IMG/VR virus record: IMGVR_UViG_3300046812_000633
Span: 1-26,188 of that record
Origin: a virus
Strand: one strand, 5' to 3'
Length of the DNA stretch: 26,188 nt
In this document: in pieces, positions 5,001 through 11,328 of the stretch
How the letters are laid out: each line of letters starts with the position of its first letter
How positions within the stretch are numbered: the first letter of the stretch is position 1
Program-made: the position numbers and the translations under genes
The notes under the pieces: generated by a model
Database searches by the model: none
Told to the model about the DNA's origin: nothing
Seen by the model: only the letters and a program-made list of their open reading frames with translations

Positions 5001-5434
5001 GTTCCCTGCTCTGGACGCCGCCGGGCACCAAGACCCACTCTGGGCGGGATCTCTTTCCGCCGCCCGACGTACTCAAGCTCGCGAGCGGCGCGCTGCTGAA
5101 GCACACCGGCGAGTGGATGACGCTGCCCATCGGTGAAGCCAAGGTCTACCGCGGGCCGCACGAACTGGTGGTGCTTGTATCGCTCGACGACCGTGGCGAG
5201 CCGTGGGGCACGCTGCTGCACATGAGCCTGAGCCTGCCGCGAGGGTATCCCGACTGGGACCTGATCTATGCGGTGACCCGCGTGGTGTTTGGCGAGCACG
5301 TCGACGCGATGATGCCCATCCCGCGCGAAGAGGCGTTCATCCACGGCGCGGTGTCGGAGCAGCGACGCGGCAAGGTTCGGCAGGTGTTCCACGTGATCGA
5401 GATGCCCCAGGCGTGGATGAAGGAAGACGAGTGA
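4997..5434 (+). CDS. DUF7694-like phage protein (145 aa)
   Basis: A 145-aa protein of mixed alpha/beta type. The segment LLHMSLSLPRGYPDWDLIYAV, followed by FGEHVDAMMPIPREEAFIHG and a closing VFHVIEMPQ, resembles the uncharacterised phage family I know as DUF7694 (strand, Trp-x2-Ile helix, 'ffG.d..a...P', 'yvh'). That assignment is from memory of the pattern. It starts with GTG overlapping the upstream stop and ends overlapping the lysozyme-like gene by 4 bases. Function of the family is unknown. Confidence 0.7.
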   Translation: MSSLLWTPPGTKTHSGRDLFPPPDVLKLASGALLKHTGEWMTLPIGEAKVYRGPHELVVLVSLDDRGEPWGTLLHMSLSLPRGYPDWDLIYAVTRVVFGEHVDAMMPIPREEAFIHGAVSEQRRGKVRQVFHVIEMPQAWMKEDE

Positions 5435-5838
5435 GGGTGGCCCTCCTGTCGGCGACGCTGCTGGTGCTGACGGCGCACACGGTCGATGCGCGCGACGCGT
5501 CCGACGATCCCGTGGTCACGACGGCCGCAGTCACCGACGACACCACGGACGTCCAGGTCGTCGAGGTCGAGCAGCCGGTGGTCGATCCACGGGTGGAATG
5601 CATCATCGGCAAAGAATCCGGGTGGCAGGACGTGCCCAACCGTCAGGGCAGTGGCGCCCAAGGCCCAGGCCAGTACTTCCCGTCCACGTGGGCGGCTCAC
5701 ACGGCGCTGTACCGACGCGCCACGGGCTATGGCGGCTCACTGAGCCTGCACAGCCTGGCTGACGTGAGACGCGTCATGGCGTACGTACTTTCTGCCTATC
5801 CATGGATGCGGAGCGCATGGACGGTGAGGGGCTGCTGA
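5431..5838 (+). CDS. Secreted transglycosylase-like protein (135 aa)
   Basis: The N-terminus MRVALLSATLLVLTAHTVDA looks like a signal peptide, followed by a Thr/Val/Asp-rich linker. From Cys57 the sequence reads CIIGKESGW, with Glu62 as the probable catalytic acid, then GAQGPGQYFPSTW, which matches the glycine-rich and 'W' segments of small transglycosylase or Rpf-type domains. It ends with Cys135, which could pair with Cys57. Such enzymes cleave peptidoglycan outside the membrane. The GTG start overlaps the preceding gene by 4 bases. Its place among early genes rather than in a lysis cassette is unusual. Confidence 0.8.
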   Translation: MRVALLSATLLVLTAHTVDARDASDDPVVTTAAVTDDTTDVQVVEVEQPVVDPRVECIIGKESGWQDVPNRQGSGAQGPGQYFPSTWAAHTALYRRATGYGGSLSLHSLADVRRVMAYVLSAYPWMRSAWTVRGC

Positions 5839-6053
5839 TGAACAAGACCGAGGCGCGCCGCAAGTACGTGCTGCTCGAAAACACGGAGGTCTACCGCGTC
5901 GGGGAATCCCCGCGGCGACGGCGGCGTGGGACGGACTGGGTCTTTCTTTCCTTGTGGGGCGTGATTCTAGTGAGCTGCCTGATGGTGCTCGGCGGCGTGG
6001 CGTGGCTGTTGTGGCAAGCCATCAGCGCCGTGGGCCGTCTGGTGCATGGATGA
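5838..6053 (+). CDS. Small basic membrane protein (71 aa)
   Basis: A 71-aa protein with a charged N-terminal half containing a polyarginine patch (SPRRRRRGTDW) and one transmembrane helix (about 36-60, LWGVILVSCLMVLGGVAWLL). Its start overlaps the stop of the secreted transglycosylase-like gene (TGATG), so they are probably made together. The basic patch before the helix predicts a cytoplasmic N-terminus. A holin-like or anchoring role next to a wall hydrolase is possible but not shown. Confidence 0.65.
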   Translation: MNKTEARRKYVLLENTEVYRVGESPRRRRRGTDWVFLSLWGVILVSCLMVLGGVAWLLWQAISAVGRLVHG

Positions 6054-6065
6054 GGAGGACGATGT

Positions 6066-7112
6066 ATGGCTACTACTGACACCCGAGCGATTGTCACCAC
6101 TCAGGCCGCCGGCGCGCAGACGCCGCAGGACGCGGAGATCCGCCAGTGGGCGCAGGTCGTCGAGATGACCGGCGTCGACCTCGCCACGATTGCGCTGATC
6201 CGTCAGAAGCAGGGCAAGGACCCCGCTCCTCCGATCGAGATGGGCATGTTCCTGCACGCCTGCAAGCAGCTCGGCCTCGACCCGCTGTCCAATCAGGCGT
6301 ACTGGATCCGCCGCGCGGGGAAGGGCGCCCTGCAGGTCGGCATCGACGGGTTCCGCCTGATCGCCAGCCGGAGCGGGGCGTACGCCGGCAGCGAGCCGGC
6401 CGTCTTCCGCGGGACGCAGGAGTTGAAGGACGGCAACCGCACGCTGATAGTGCCGTCCGAGGCGCAGGTGGTGGTCTGGCGCATTGTCCAGGGACGGAAG
6501 TGCGCGTATACAGGCCAGGCGTTCTGGGACGAGTTTTATCCGGGCGATGGCCCGGTGGGGGCGATGTACCGCAGTAAGCCGAGGCTGATGCTGGCCAAAG
6601 ACGCCGAGGCGCAGGCTCTCCGAAAAGGGTTCGCGGCGGAACTGGTGGGTATGCCCGTGCGGGCGGTCGAGGTCGCTGAGGTCGAGGTCGAAGAGGTCAC
6701 TACACGCCCGGCCGCGCGGCCAGCGTTCAACCCGGCCGACTACGACCGCATCCACGGCAGCGAGGAGGACGGCACGTTTTACGATCAGCCGGCGCCAACC
6801 ACGCCGCCGCCTGGACGTGGTGAGGCGCCAACCTCACCACGTCGTCCAGACGAGGTTTTATCAGTCGACCCTGACACCGGCGAGGTCCTCGACCTGGTCG
6901 AGCAGCCTGGTCGACCCATCATCGCGGCGTGGGCGGACAATCGGAAGCTGGTGCAGCGGGCCCAGCAGCTCGGCCTGCAGGGTTTGCCGGTGCTGAACAA
7001 CCGCTCGCCGGATGACGTCGTGGCCGCGGCCAATCGCGACCTCACCGAACGCATACACAACCATGAGCTCGACCAGAAGCTCGTCGCGGAGCAGGCGAAG
7101 GCAGGCATCTGA
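6066..7112 (+). CDS. recT: RecT/Bet-family single-strand annealing protein
   Basis: A 348-aa protein whose first 200 residues match the RecT/Bet annealase family: EMGMFLHACKQLGLDPLSNQ, then YWIRRAGKGALQVGIDGFRL, GAYAGSEPAVFRG, and MYRSKPRLMLAKDAEAQALRK. Such proteins coat and anneal complementary single strands in phage recombination and replication restart, with an exonuclease partner. The C-terminal 130 residues are Pro/acid-rich and variable, ending in a helical piece. The ATG follows a strong Shine-Dalgarno GAGGAGGA by 6 bases, one of the few in the window. A VRR-NUC nuclease gene follows closely. Confidence 0.9.
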   Translation: MATTDTRAIVTTQAAGAQTPQDAEIRQWAQVVEMTGVDLATIALIRQKQGKDPAPPIEMGMFLHACKQLGLDPLSNQAYWIRRAGKGALQVGIDGFRLIASRSGAYAGSEPAVFRGTQELKDGNRTLIVPSEAQVVVWRIVQGRKCAYTGQAFWDEFYPGDGPVGAMYRSKPRLMLAKDAEAQALRKGFAAELVGMPVRAVEVAEVEVEEVTTRPAARPAFNPADYDRIHGSEEDGTFYDQPAPTTPPPGRGEAPTSPRRPDEVLSVDPDTGEVLDLVEQPGRPIIAAWADNRKLVQRAQQLGLQGLPVLNNRSPDDVVAAANRDLTERIHNHELDQKLVAEQAKAGI

Positions 7113-7114
7113 GC

Positions 7115-7312
7115 GTGAGTCGGTTTCTGTGTGTCGAAGTAGAGGATGTTGACCAGCACCGTGCCCAGGGTGGCGCGGGCATCTTCGACGCCATCCGGTT
7201 GCTACCCGGGGTACTCCGGGTAGTGGACCTGAGCGTCGTGTCCGGCAAAACCCTGGACGTCATCCTCCTGCATCGGCCAGAACCCAAACGTCGCGGCGGC
7301 ACACCGTCATGA
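7115..7312 (+). CDS. Hypothetical protein (65 aa)
   Basis: A 65-aa GTG-started protein two bases after the RecT gene. It looks like a small alpha/beta fold: strand RFLCVEVED, helix HRAQGGAGIFDAIRLL, strand VLRVVDLSVVSGK, strand LDVILLHRP. Its stop overlaps the nuclease gene start by 4 bases. It resembles small DNA-metabolism accessory proteins in shape only; I cannot name a family. Confidence 0.6.
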   Translation: MSRFLCVEVEDVDQHRAQGGAGIFDAIRLLPGVLRVVDLSVVSGKTLDVILLHRPEPKRRGGTPS

Positions 7313-7668
7313 ACACCGGTCGCCAGGTCCTGCTGGGCGCCGTCGGCGAGGAGGAGTTCGCCCGCCAACTGAAACGGTGGGCGGCCCGCGCGGGGTGGTG
7401 CGGCTATCACGTGCGCTACTCCCAGGCGGTGGTGGAGGGCGTGCATACCACCCGTCATGACGGCCACGGCGATGCGTTCGGCATTCCGGATTGGATTTTT
7501 GCAAAGGCGGGGTATCCGCTCATTCTGCCGGAGTTGAAGGCATCCGCCGGTCGTGTGAGCAAGGATCAGAAACGGTGGCTGGAGGTGTTGAATCAAGCCA
7601 CCGGTGTGCTAGCGCCGGTGTGGAGGCCGGACATGGAGTCCGACATCAAGCGCGTGCTGGGAGTCTGA
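7309..7668 (+). CDS. VRR-NUC-type nuclease
   Basis: A 119-aa protein with the VRR-NUC form of the PD-(D/E)XK nuclease fold: Glu15 in the first helix, GIPDW with Asp61, then PELKAS with Glu75 and Lys77, followed by GRVSKDQKRWLEVLNQATG with Gln87. These stand-alone domains are metal-dependent DNA nucleases in phage replication and recombination modules, and may cut branched DNA. Length is typical. The ATG overlaps the preceding stop, and the next gene begins directly after its own stop. Beside RecT, it is the natural candidate for a nuclease partner. Confidence 0.88.
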   Translation: MNTGRQVLLGAVGEEEFARQLKRWAARAGWCGYHVRYSQAVVEGVHTTRHDGHGDAFGIPDWIFAKAGYPLILPELKASAGRVSKDQKRWLEVLNQATGVLAPVWRPDMESDIKRVLGV

Positions 7669-8367
7669 ATGGCCTGGATAGAAAGCCATCAGGCGATCGG
7701 GCAACACCCGAAGACGATCGCGCTCGCGCACCAGCTCGGGGTGAGCCTGCCGACGGCGGTCGGACACCTCCACTACCTGTGGTGGTGGGCCCTGGACTAT
7801 GCACCGGATGGCGAACTGAAGCGGCACAGTCCGTCAATCATCGCGCACGCCTGCCAGTGGAGGGGTAAGCCCGAGCGTCTTTTACAGGCGCTCGTGGAGG
7901 TGGGCTTTCTGGAGGGTGACGAGTCAGGCGCGCGCATCCACGACTGGGAGGAATATGCAGGCAAGCTGATCGACCGACGGGCGACGAACCGCGAGCGCAT
8001 GCGAAGTGCACGTGCAGCGCACGGTGCGAATGGTGTGCAACCCACGTCCGGAGAGACCGTGCATGCACGTGTGGGGCTACCCGGTAGCGACGCACGTGTG
8101 GGGCTACCGGACCGGACCATACCGGACCTACCGGACCATACCGGACCGGAGACGTCTCTCTCCCGGCCTGAAAAGTTAAATCCGGCTGGCCCGGCTCGTC
8201 CCGGCCCGGCCCCGGGCGTGCGTGCGCGCGAGAACGGCCCAGACCCCAAACTCCTGGCCGAGCACCTGAGCCGAATTGAACGCGAACGGGCCAGCCGAGC
8301 CAGGCCAGGCCAGCCAGATTTAAGAAATTCTTTCAAGACGGACGAAGACGACGGTGCTGTCGGCTGA
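7669..8367 (+). CDS. Replication initiator-like protein (232 aa)
   Basis: The N-terminal 110 residues look like a winged-helix phage replication module: WIESHQAIGQHPKTIALAHQ, then AVGHLHYLWWWALDYAPDGE, HACQWRGKPERLLQALVEVG and IHDWEEYAGK. This pattern is common in replisome organisers. The C-terminal half is low-complexity (Pro, Gly, Arg) and ends with a charged helix (LLAEHLSRIERERA). Its linker DNA contains a block of short repeats (8065-8147) that could be replication iterons, as in the lambda O gene. The ATG directly abuts the nuclease stop. Its end overlaps the next gene by 14 bases. Confidence 0.75.
   Translation: MAWIESHQAIGQHPKTIALAHQLGVSLPTAVGHLHYLWWWALDYAPDGELKRHSPSIIAHACQWRGKPERLLQALVEVGFLEGDESGARIHDWEEYAGKLIDRRATNRERMRSARAAHGANGVQPTSGETVHARVGLPGSDARVGLPDRTIPDLPDHTGPETSLSRPEKLNPAGPARPGPAPGVRARENGPDPKLLAEHLSRIERERASRARPGQPDLRNSFKTDEDDGAVG
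8065..8147 (+). repeat. Iteron-like repeats inside the replication gene
   Basis: GCACGTGTGGGGCTACC occurs twice (8065-8081 and 8092-8108). Five copies of ACCGGACC follow, at 8106, 8111, 8121, 8130 and 8140, four of them preceded by T. A pyrimidine-rich stretch and then AAAAGTTAAAT follow downstream. The cluster lies in the variable linker of the initiator-like gene and is a candidate replication origin. Confidence 0.55.
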
Positions 8368-8842
8368 CGATGCCCGCTCTATCGCTGCCGATTGGCGCGC
8401 CAGGTTCACCGACGAAGCGGCGTTCGAGTTGTCCTGGACTCGCTACTTCGAGACGGCCACCGTGCCCGATAGCGATCGCCTCGAGGCGTGGCTGGCCAGG
8501 GACCTCGCCAAGGACGAGGTGCTCCACGCCGGCATCGTCACCGAGCCGATCCTGCCGACGCGCAGTCGCTACCTCCAGACCGACTGCGTCCACTGCGCTG
8601 GCAATGGCTACGTCCGTGCCGACGTCCCGCTGTCGGACCCACGTTTCGGCAAGGCGCTGCGCTGCCCGGACTGCAACGGCGGGCACCGCAGCGAGGTCGT
8701 CTCCCCGACCGACGGAGCACCGCCACCCCGCACCGGCAACTGGTGCTACAAGTGCGGCCAGGACGAGCTCGAGCCTGCCGGACCGACCTGCAGCAACCCG
8801 GTCTGGCACACTCCGCCAGCGGTACGCGCGGCCGCGGCATGA
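8354..8842 (+). CDS. Two-zinc-site protein (162 aa)
   Basis: A 162-aa GTG-started protein. The N-terminal 70 residues are helical (DDARSIAADWRARF, LEAWLARDLAKDEVL). Then comes a DnaJ-like zinc site, Cys78-x2-Cys81 with AGNGY and Cys104-x2-Cys107, and a second putative site, Cys131-x2-Cys134 with Cys146 and His152. Its position right after the initiator-like gene suggests a replication accessory role such as a loader or primase partner, but no motif proves this. It overlaps the upstream gene by 14 bases and the next one by 4. Confidence 0.7.
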   Translation: MLSADDARSIAADWRARFTDEAAFELSWTRYFETATVPDSDRLEAWLARDLAKDEVLHAGIVTEPILPTRSRYLQTDCVHCAGNGYVRADVPLSDPRFGKALRCPDCNGGHRSEVVSPTDGAPPPRTGNWCYKCGQDELEPAGPTCSNPVWHTPPAVRAAAA

Positions 8843-9018
8843 CTGAGTACGCGCGTGTCGAGCTGCGCGAACTGGCGCGCAAAATGATCTACCTCGAAGC
8901 GGCCGCGCAGCTCGCCCTCGAACGTGGCGACACGCTCAAGGCACGGCAGTTGTGGTTTCGACGGGTCCAGGTCTGCAGCGAGCGGTCTGCAAAACTGCGG
9001 GAGTACTGGCGACGATGA
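8839..9018 (+). CDS. Small helical protein (59 aa)
   Basis: A 59-aa almost entirely helical protein (RVELRELARKMIYLEAAAQL, then ERGDTLKARQLWFRRVQVC) resembling a single TPR-like helix pair. The ATG is set by an ATGA overlap with the preceding zinc protein, and its end overlaps the next zinc protein in the same way. No family is recognised. The chain of overlaps supports co-translation with its neighbours. Confidence 0.6.
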   Translation: MTEYARVELRELARKMIYLEAAAQLALERGDTLKARQLWFRRVQVCSERSAKLREYWRR

Positions 9019-9221
9019 CCATCCCAGACACGTGCGACCGCGCCGGGTGCCAGGCGCCCATTGCGACCTGGTGTCCACTTTGCGTGCGCGTGTTCTGCGC
9101 CGAACACGACCAGCTCCCGGACGGTCACCTCTGCCTCTCGAGTGTCCGGTTCAACGTCAGCCGCCAGCTCGAGCCGGACGAAGTCGATCAGGCGCTCGAG
9201 CATTTCAGGCCCGTACCGTGA
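9015..9221 (+). CDS. Small B-box-like zinc protein (68 aa)
   Basis: A 68-aa protein dense in metal ligands: Cys7, Cys12, Cys20, Cys23, Cys28, His31, His38 and Cys40, in the order C-x4-C-x7-C-x2-C-x4-C-x2-H-x6-H-x-C. This fits a cross-braced two-zinc fold such as a B-box or AN1-type finger, which are rare in phages. A short helical tail follows (EPDEVDQALEHF). It is joined to its neighbours by ATGA and GTGA overlaps. A protein-binding role is likely from the fold type; the target is unknown. Confidence 0.65.
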   Translation: MTIPDTCDRAGCQAPIATWCPLCVRVFCAEHDQLPDGHLCLSSVRFNVSRQLEPDEVDQALEHFRPVP

Positions 9222-9325
9222 GCACCGATCCGGGTTCCACTCACTACGTGGGTGACGGGTGTCAGCCCGCCCACGATCCGCGCATCGACCAGGCGCACAT
9301 GAGCGAAAGCCCGCCTAGCACTTAG
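9218..9325 (+). CDS. Small hypothetical protein (35 aa)
   Basis: A 35-codon GTG frame that overlaps the stop of the zinc protein (GTGA) and ends 17 bases before the terminase small-subunit-like gene. It is polar, with His, Asp and one Cys (YVGDGCQPAHDPRID), and has no recognised domain. The overlap is the only strong support. Confidence 0.4.
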   Translation: MSTDPGSTHYVGDGCQPAHDPRIDQAHMSESPPST

Positions 9326-9342
9326 GATGGCCTGATCTAGCA

Positions 9343-9624
9343 GTGAAATTTCAGAAAGGCCAGAGTGGAAATCCTGCCGGCCGTCCCAAGAGCGAACCCA
9401 CGATTACCCCGTGGCTTAAACGCCTGCTGCTCGAAAAACACGACGGCAAAACACGAGCCGAACATGTGGCATCACGGCTCATTCAGATGGCCCAGGACGG
9501 CGACGTGAAGGCCATCGCCGTCGTGCTCGAGCGCATCGACGGCAAGGTGCCCGATCAGGTCGATCTGACCTCCGACGGCCAGGCGTTCAGTTTCACCATT
9601 CAGCGCGCCCATGCCGACGATTGA
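9343..9624 (+). CDS. Terminase small-subunit-like protein (DUF5681)
   Basis: A 93-aa protein with the N-terminal signature KFQKGQSGNPAGRPK of the DUF5681 family, which is found next to terminase large subunits and probably acts as DNA-binding small subunit. A helical segment follows (WLKRLLLEKHDGKTRAEHVA, then IQMAQDGDVKAIAVVLERID), with GKVPDQVD, a motif common in small terminase C-termini. The GTG at 9343 begins exactly at the signature. The last 14 bases overlap the large-subunit gene, supporting coupling. Confidence 0.8.
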   Translation: MKFQKGQSGNPAGRPKSEPTITPWLKRLLLEKHDGKTRAEHVASRLIQMAQDGDVKAIAVVLERIDGKVPDQVDLTSDGQAFSFTIQRAHADD

Positions 9625-10963
9625 GCGCACTGCCGCCTACACACGGCCCTGGATGGCCGACTATCAGTTGGACGCGGTGTTCGCGCCTGAACGCTACGCC
9701 ATCGTGGCCGCCAGCACGAAGTCCGGCAAGACCGTGGCCTGCCTGGTGTGGTTGCTCGAGCAAGCCATGCAAGGCGCACGCGGCCAAAATTTCTGGTGGA
9801 TCGCTCCGGTGTATTCCCAGGCCGCGGTCGCCTACGAACGCATGAAGTACGGCATTCCCAGAGGTCTCTACAAGCCGCGTGAGACAGACCTGACGCTCAC
9901 CCTGGCCAATGGCGCGGTGCTGTGGTTCAAGAGCGCGGAGAAGCCAGACAACCTGTACGGCGAGGATGTCTACGCCGCGGTGATCGACGAGGCCACACGG
10001 TGCCGAGAAGAGGCCTGGTACGCGGTCCGGTCCACGCTCACCGCGACCCGTGGGCCGGTCCGCATCATCGGCAACGTGAAGGGCCGCCGAAACTGGGCGT
10101 ACCAGCTCGGCGTCCGCGCCGAGGCGGGGGAACCCGGCATGCACTGGGCCAAGATCACCGCGTACGACGCGGTGCAGGCCGGTGTGCTTGCCCAGACCGA
10201 GATCGACGACGCCAGGAGCAAACTGCCCGAGGCGGTCTTCCGCGAGCTGTACGAGGCGGAACCGTCCGATGACGAGGGCAATCCGTTCGGCATCAACGCT
10301 ATCCGCGCGTGCCTCGAGCCGATGCACGCGGAGTGCAAGCCCGCGGTGTGGGGCTGGGACCTGGCCCGTGCGAACGACTGGACCTGGGGCATAGCCCTGT
10401 GCGACCACGGCAGCGTGTGCCGCTCGGAGCGCTGGAACCAAACCGCGTACCCGAGCCTCGACCCGGAGTCCGACGCATCCGAATCCACCTCGCATCCGCA
10501 ATTCTGGGAGGTCACCCTGCGCCGTATCCGCGACCTGGTTGGCCGCGCGCCGGCCGCGGTCGACTCCACCGGACCTGGGGGGCCGATCGACCAGGCGCTG
10601 AACGCGGAGCACCGCAACGTCGAGGGCTATGTGTTCAACCAGCGCTCCAAACAGTTGTTGATGGAGGGCCTGGCCATCGCGATTCAGGAGCACACGATCG
10701 GCTTTCCGGAGGGCATCCTGCAACTGGAGCTCGAGGCGTTCGAGTACGCCTACACACGAACTGGAGTCCACTATGCGGCACCGGAGGGAATGCACGACGA
10801 CGGCGTGTGCGCCCTGGCATTGGCGGTCTACAAGTTCGGCAAGCTCGGGCAAACGCGCATGCTCGAGGTGCTGTTTACGCAATCGGCCAACGTGCGGCAC
10901 CACGGCGCGCTGGTCGGCGGCAAGTTTTCCCAGGGCGGCCCGAGGAATCCACTCGAGCCGTGA
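9611..10963 (+). CDS. terL: Terminase large subunit
   Basis: A 450-aa two-domain packaging motor. The ATPase part has a Walker A in ASTKSGKT (34-41) and a Walker B in AVIDEA with Asp126 and Glu127. The nuclease part has the RNase H-like acidic residues Asp250 (WGWDLAR), Asp318 (AVDSTG) and Asp396/Asp397 (HDDGVCALALAV). It drives DNA into the procapsid through the portal and cuts the concatemer. Length is normal. It overlaps the small-subunit-like gene by 14 bases. The portal follows after one small gene, the usual packaging order. Confidence 0.95.
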   Translation: MPTIERTAAYTRPWMADYQLDAVFAPERYAIVAASTKSGKTVACLVWLLEQAMQGARGQNFWWIAPVYSQAAVAYERMKYGIPRGLYKPRETDLTLTLANGAVLWFKSAEKPDNLYGEDVYAAVIDEATRCREEAWYAVRSTLTATRGPVRIIGNVKGRRNWAYQLGVRAEAGEPGMHWAKITAYDAVQAGVLAQTEIDDARSKLPEAVFRELYEAEPSDDEGNPFGINAIRACLEPMHAECKPAVWGWDLARANDWTWGIALCDHGSVCRSERWNQTAYPSLDPESDASESTSHPQFWEVTLRRIRDLVGRAPAAVDSTGPGGPIDQALNAEHRNVEGYVFNQRSKQLLMEGLAIAIQEHTIGFPEGILQLELEAFEYAYTRTGVHYAAPEGMHDDGVCALALAVYKFGKLGQTRMLEVLFTQSANVRHHGALVGGKFSQGGPRNPLEP

Positions 10964-11004
10964 GCCCGGCGTGAAACCTTGACCGTGAAACGTACACTGA
11001 GCGT

Positions 11005-11328
11005 ATGCCGACTGCATCTCCACGTGATCTCGCCGGCGAGGCTGCCGTCCTCGCCGCCCAACTCGAGGAATCTGACAGCGCCACCATCTACACCGAGGTT
11101 CCCGGTCTCGACGAGGCCGGCGCCAAGGCCCTGCTCGGTGGTGATCCACCGCTGCACGTCGAGTTCGACCAGGTCCGCCAGTTGTGGGCCGTACGCCTGG
11201 CCACGCCCGAGGAGGTTGCCGAAGCGCAGGCCGCCGCTACCGCCGCCGTGGCGACCCGAACGCAGGAGCACGAGGCCACCAGGGGCAGCGCTCAGGAGCA
11301 CGAGAGCAAAGACACCGCGCGTCACTGA
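11005..11328 (+). CDS. Hypothetical acidic protein between terminase and portal (107 aa)
   Basis: A 107-aa protein. The middle part (TIYTEVPGLDEAGAKALLGG, then LHVEFDQVRQLWAVRLATP) looks like a small alpha/beta domain. The C-terminus is an Ala/Glu/His-rich disordered tail (AEAQAAATAAVATRTQEHE). No Shine-Dalgarno sequence precedes the ATG. Its stop shares a base with the portal start (TGATG). It may be a head-completion or portal-associated factor by position; the family is not recognised. Confidence 0.65.
   Translation: MPTASPRDLAGEAAVLAAQLEESDSATIYTEVPGLDEAGAKALLGGDPPLHVEFDQVRQLWAVRLATPEEVAEAQAAATAAVATRTQEHEATRGSAQEHESKDTARH

Noticed and set aside
8065-8147. The repeat block as a CRISPR array
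   Set aside because: Units are 8-17 bases, with spacing of a few bases, no unique spacers of normal length, and inside a coding frame.
10979-11004. TTGACC before the 107-aa gene as a promoter
   Set aside because: The -35-like hexamer has no -10 at a workable distance: TACACT is only 8 bases away, and 17 bases away lies the start codon itself.
9593-11149. A 518-codon open frame on the minus strand across the terminase region
   Set aside because: It lies opposite the terminase gene, which has clear Walker and nuclease motifs. The minus-strand product has shadow-type composition (Arg, His, Gly) and no domain.
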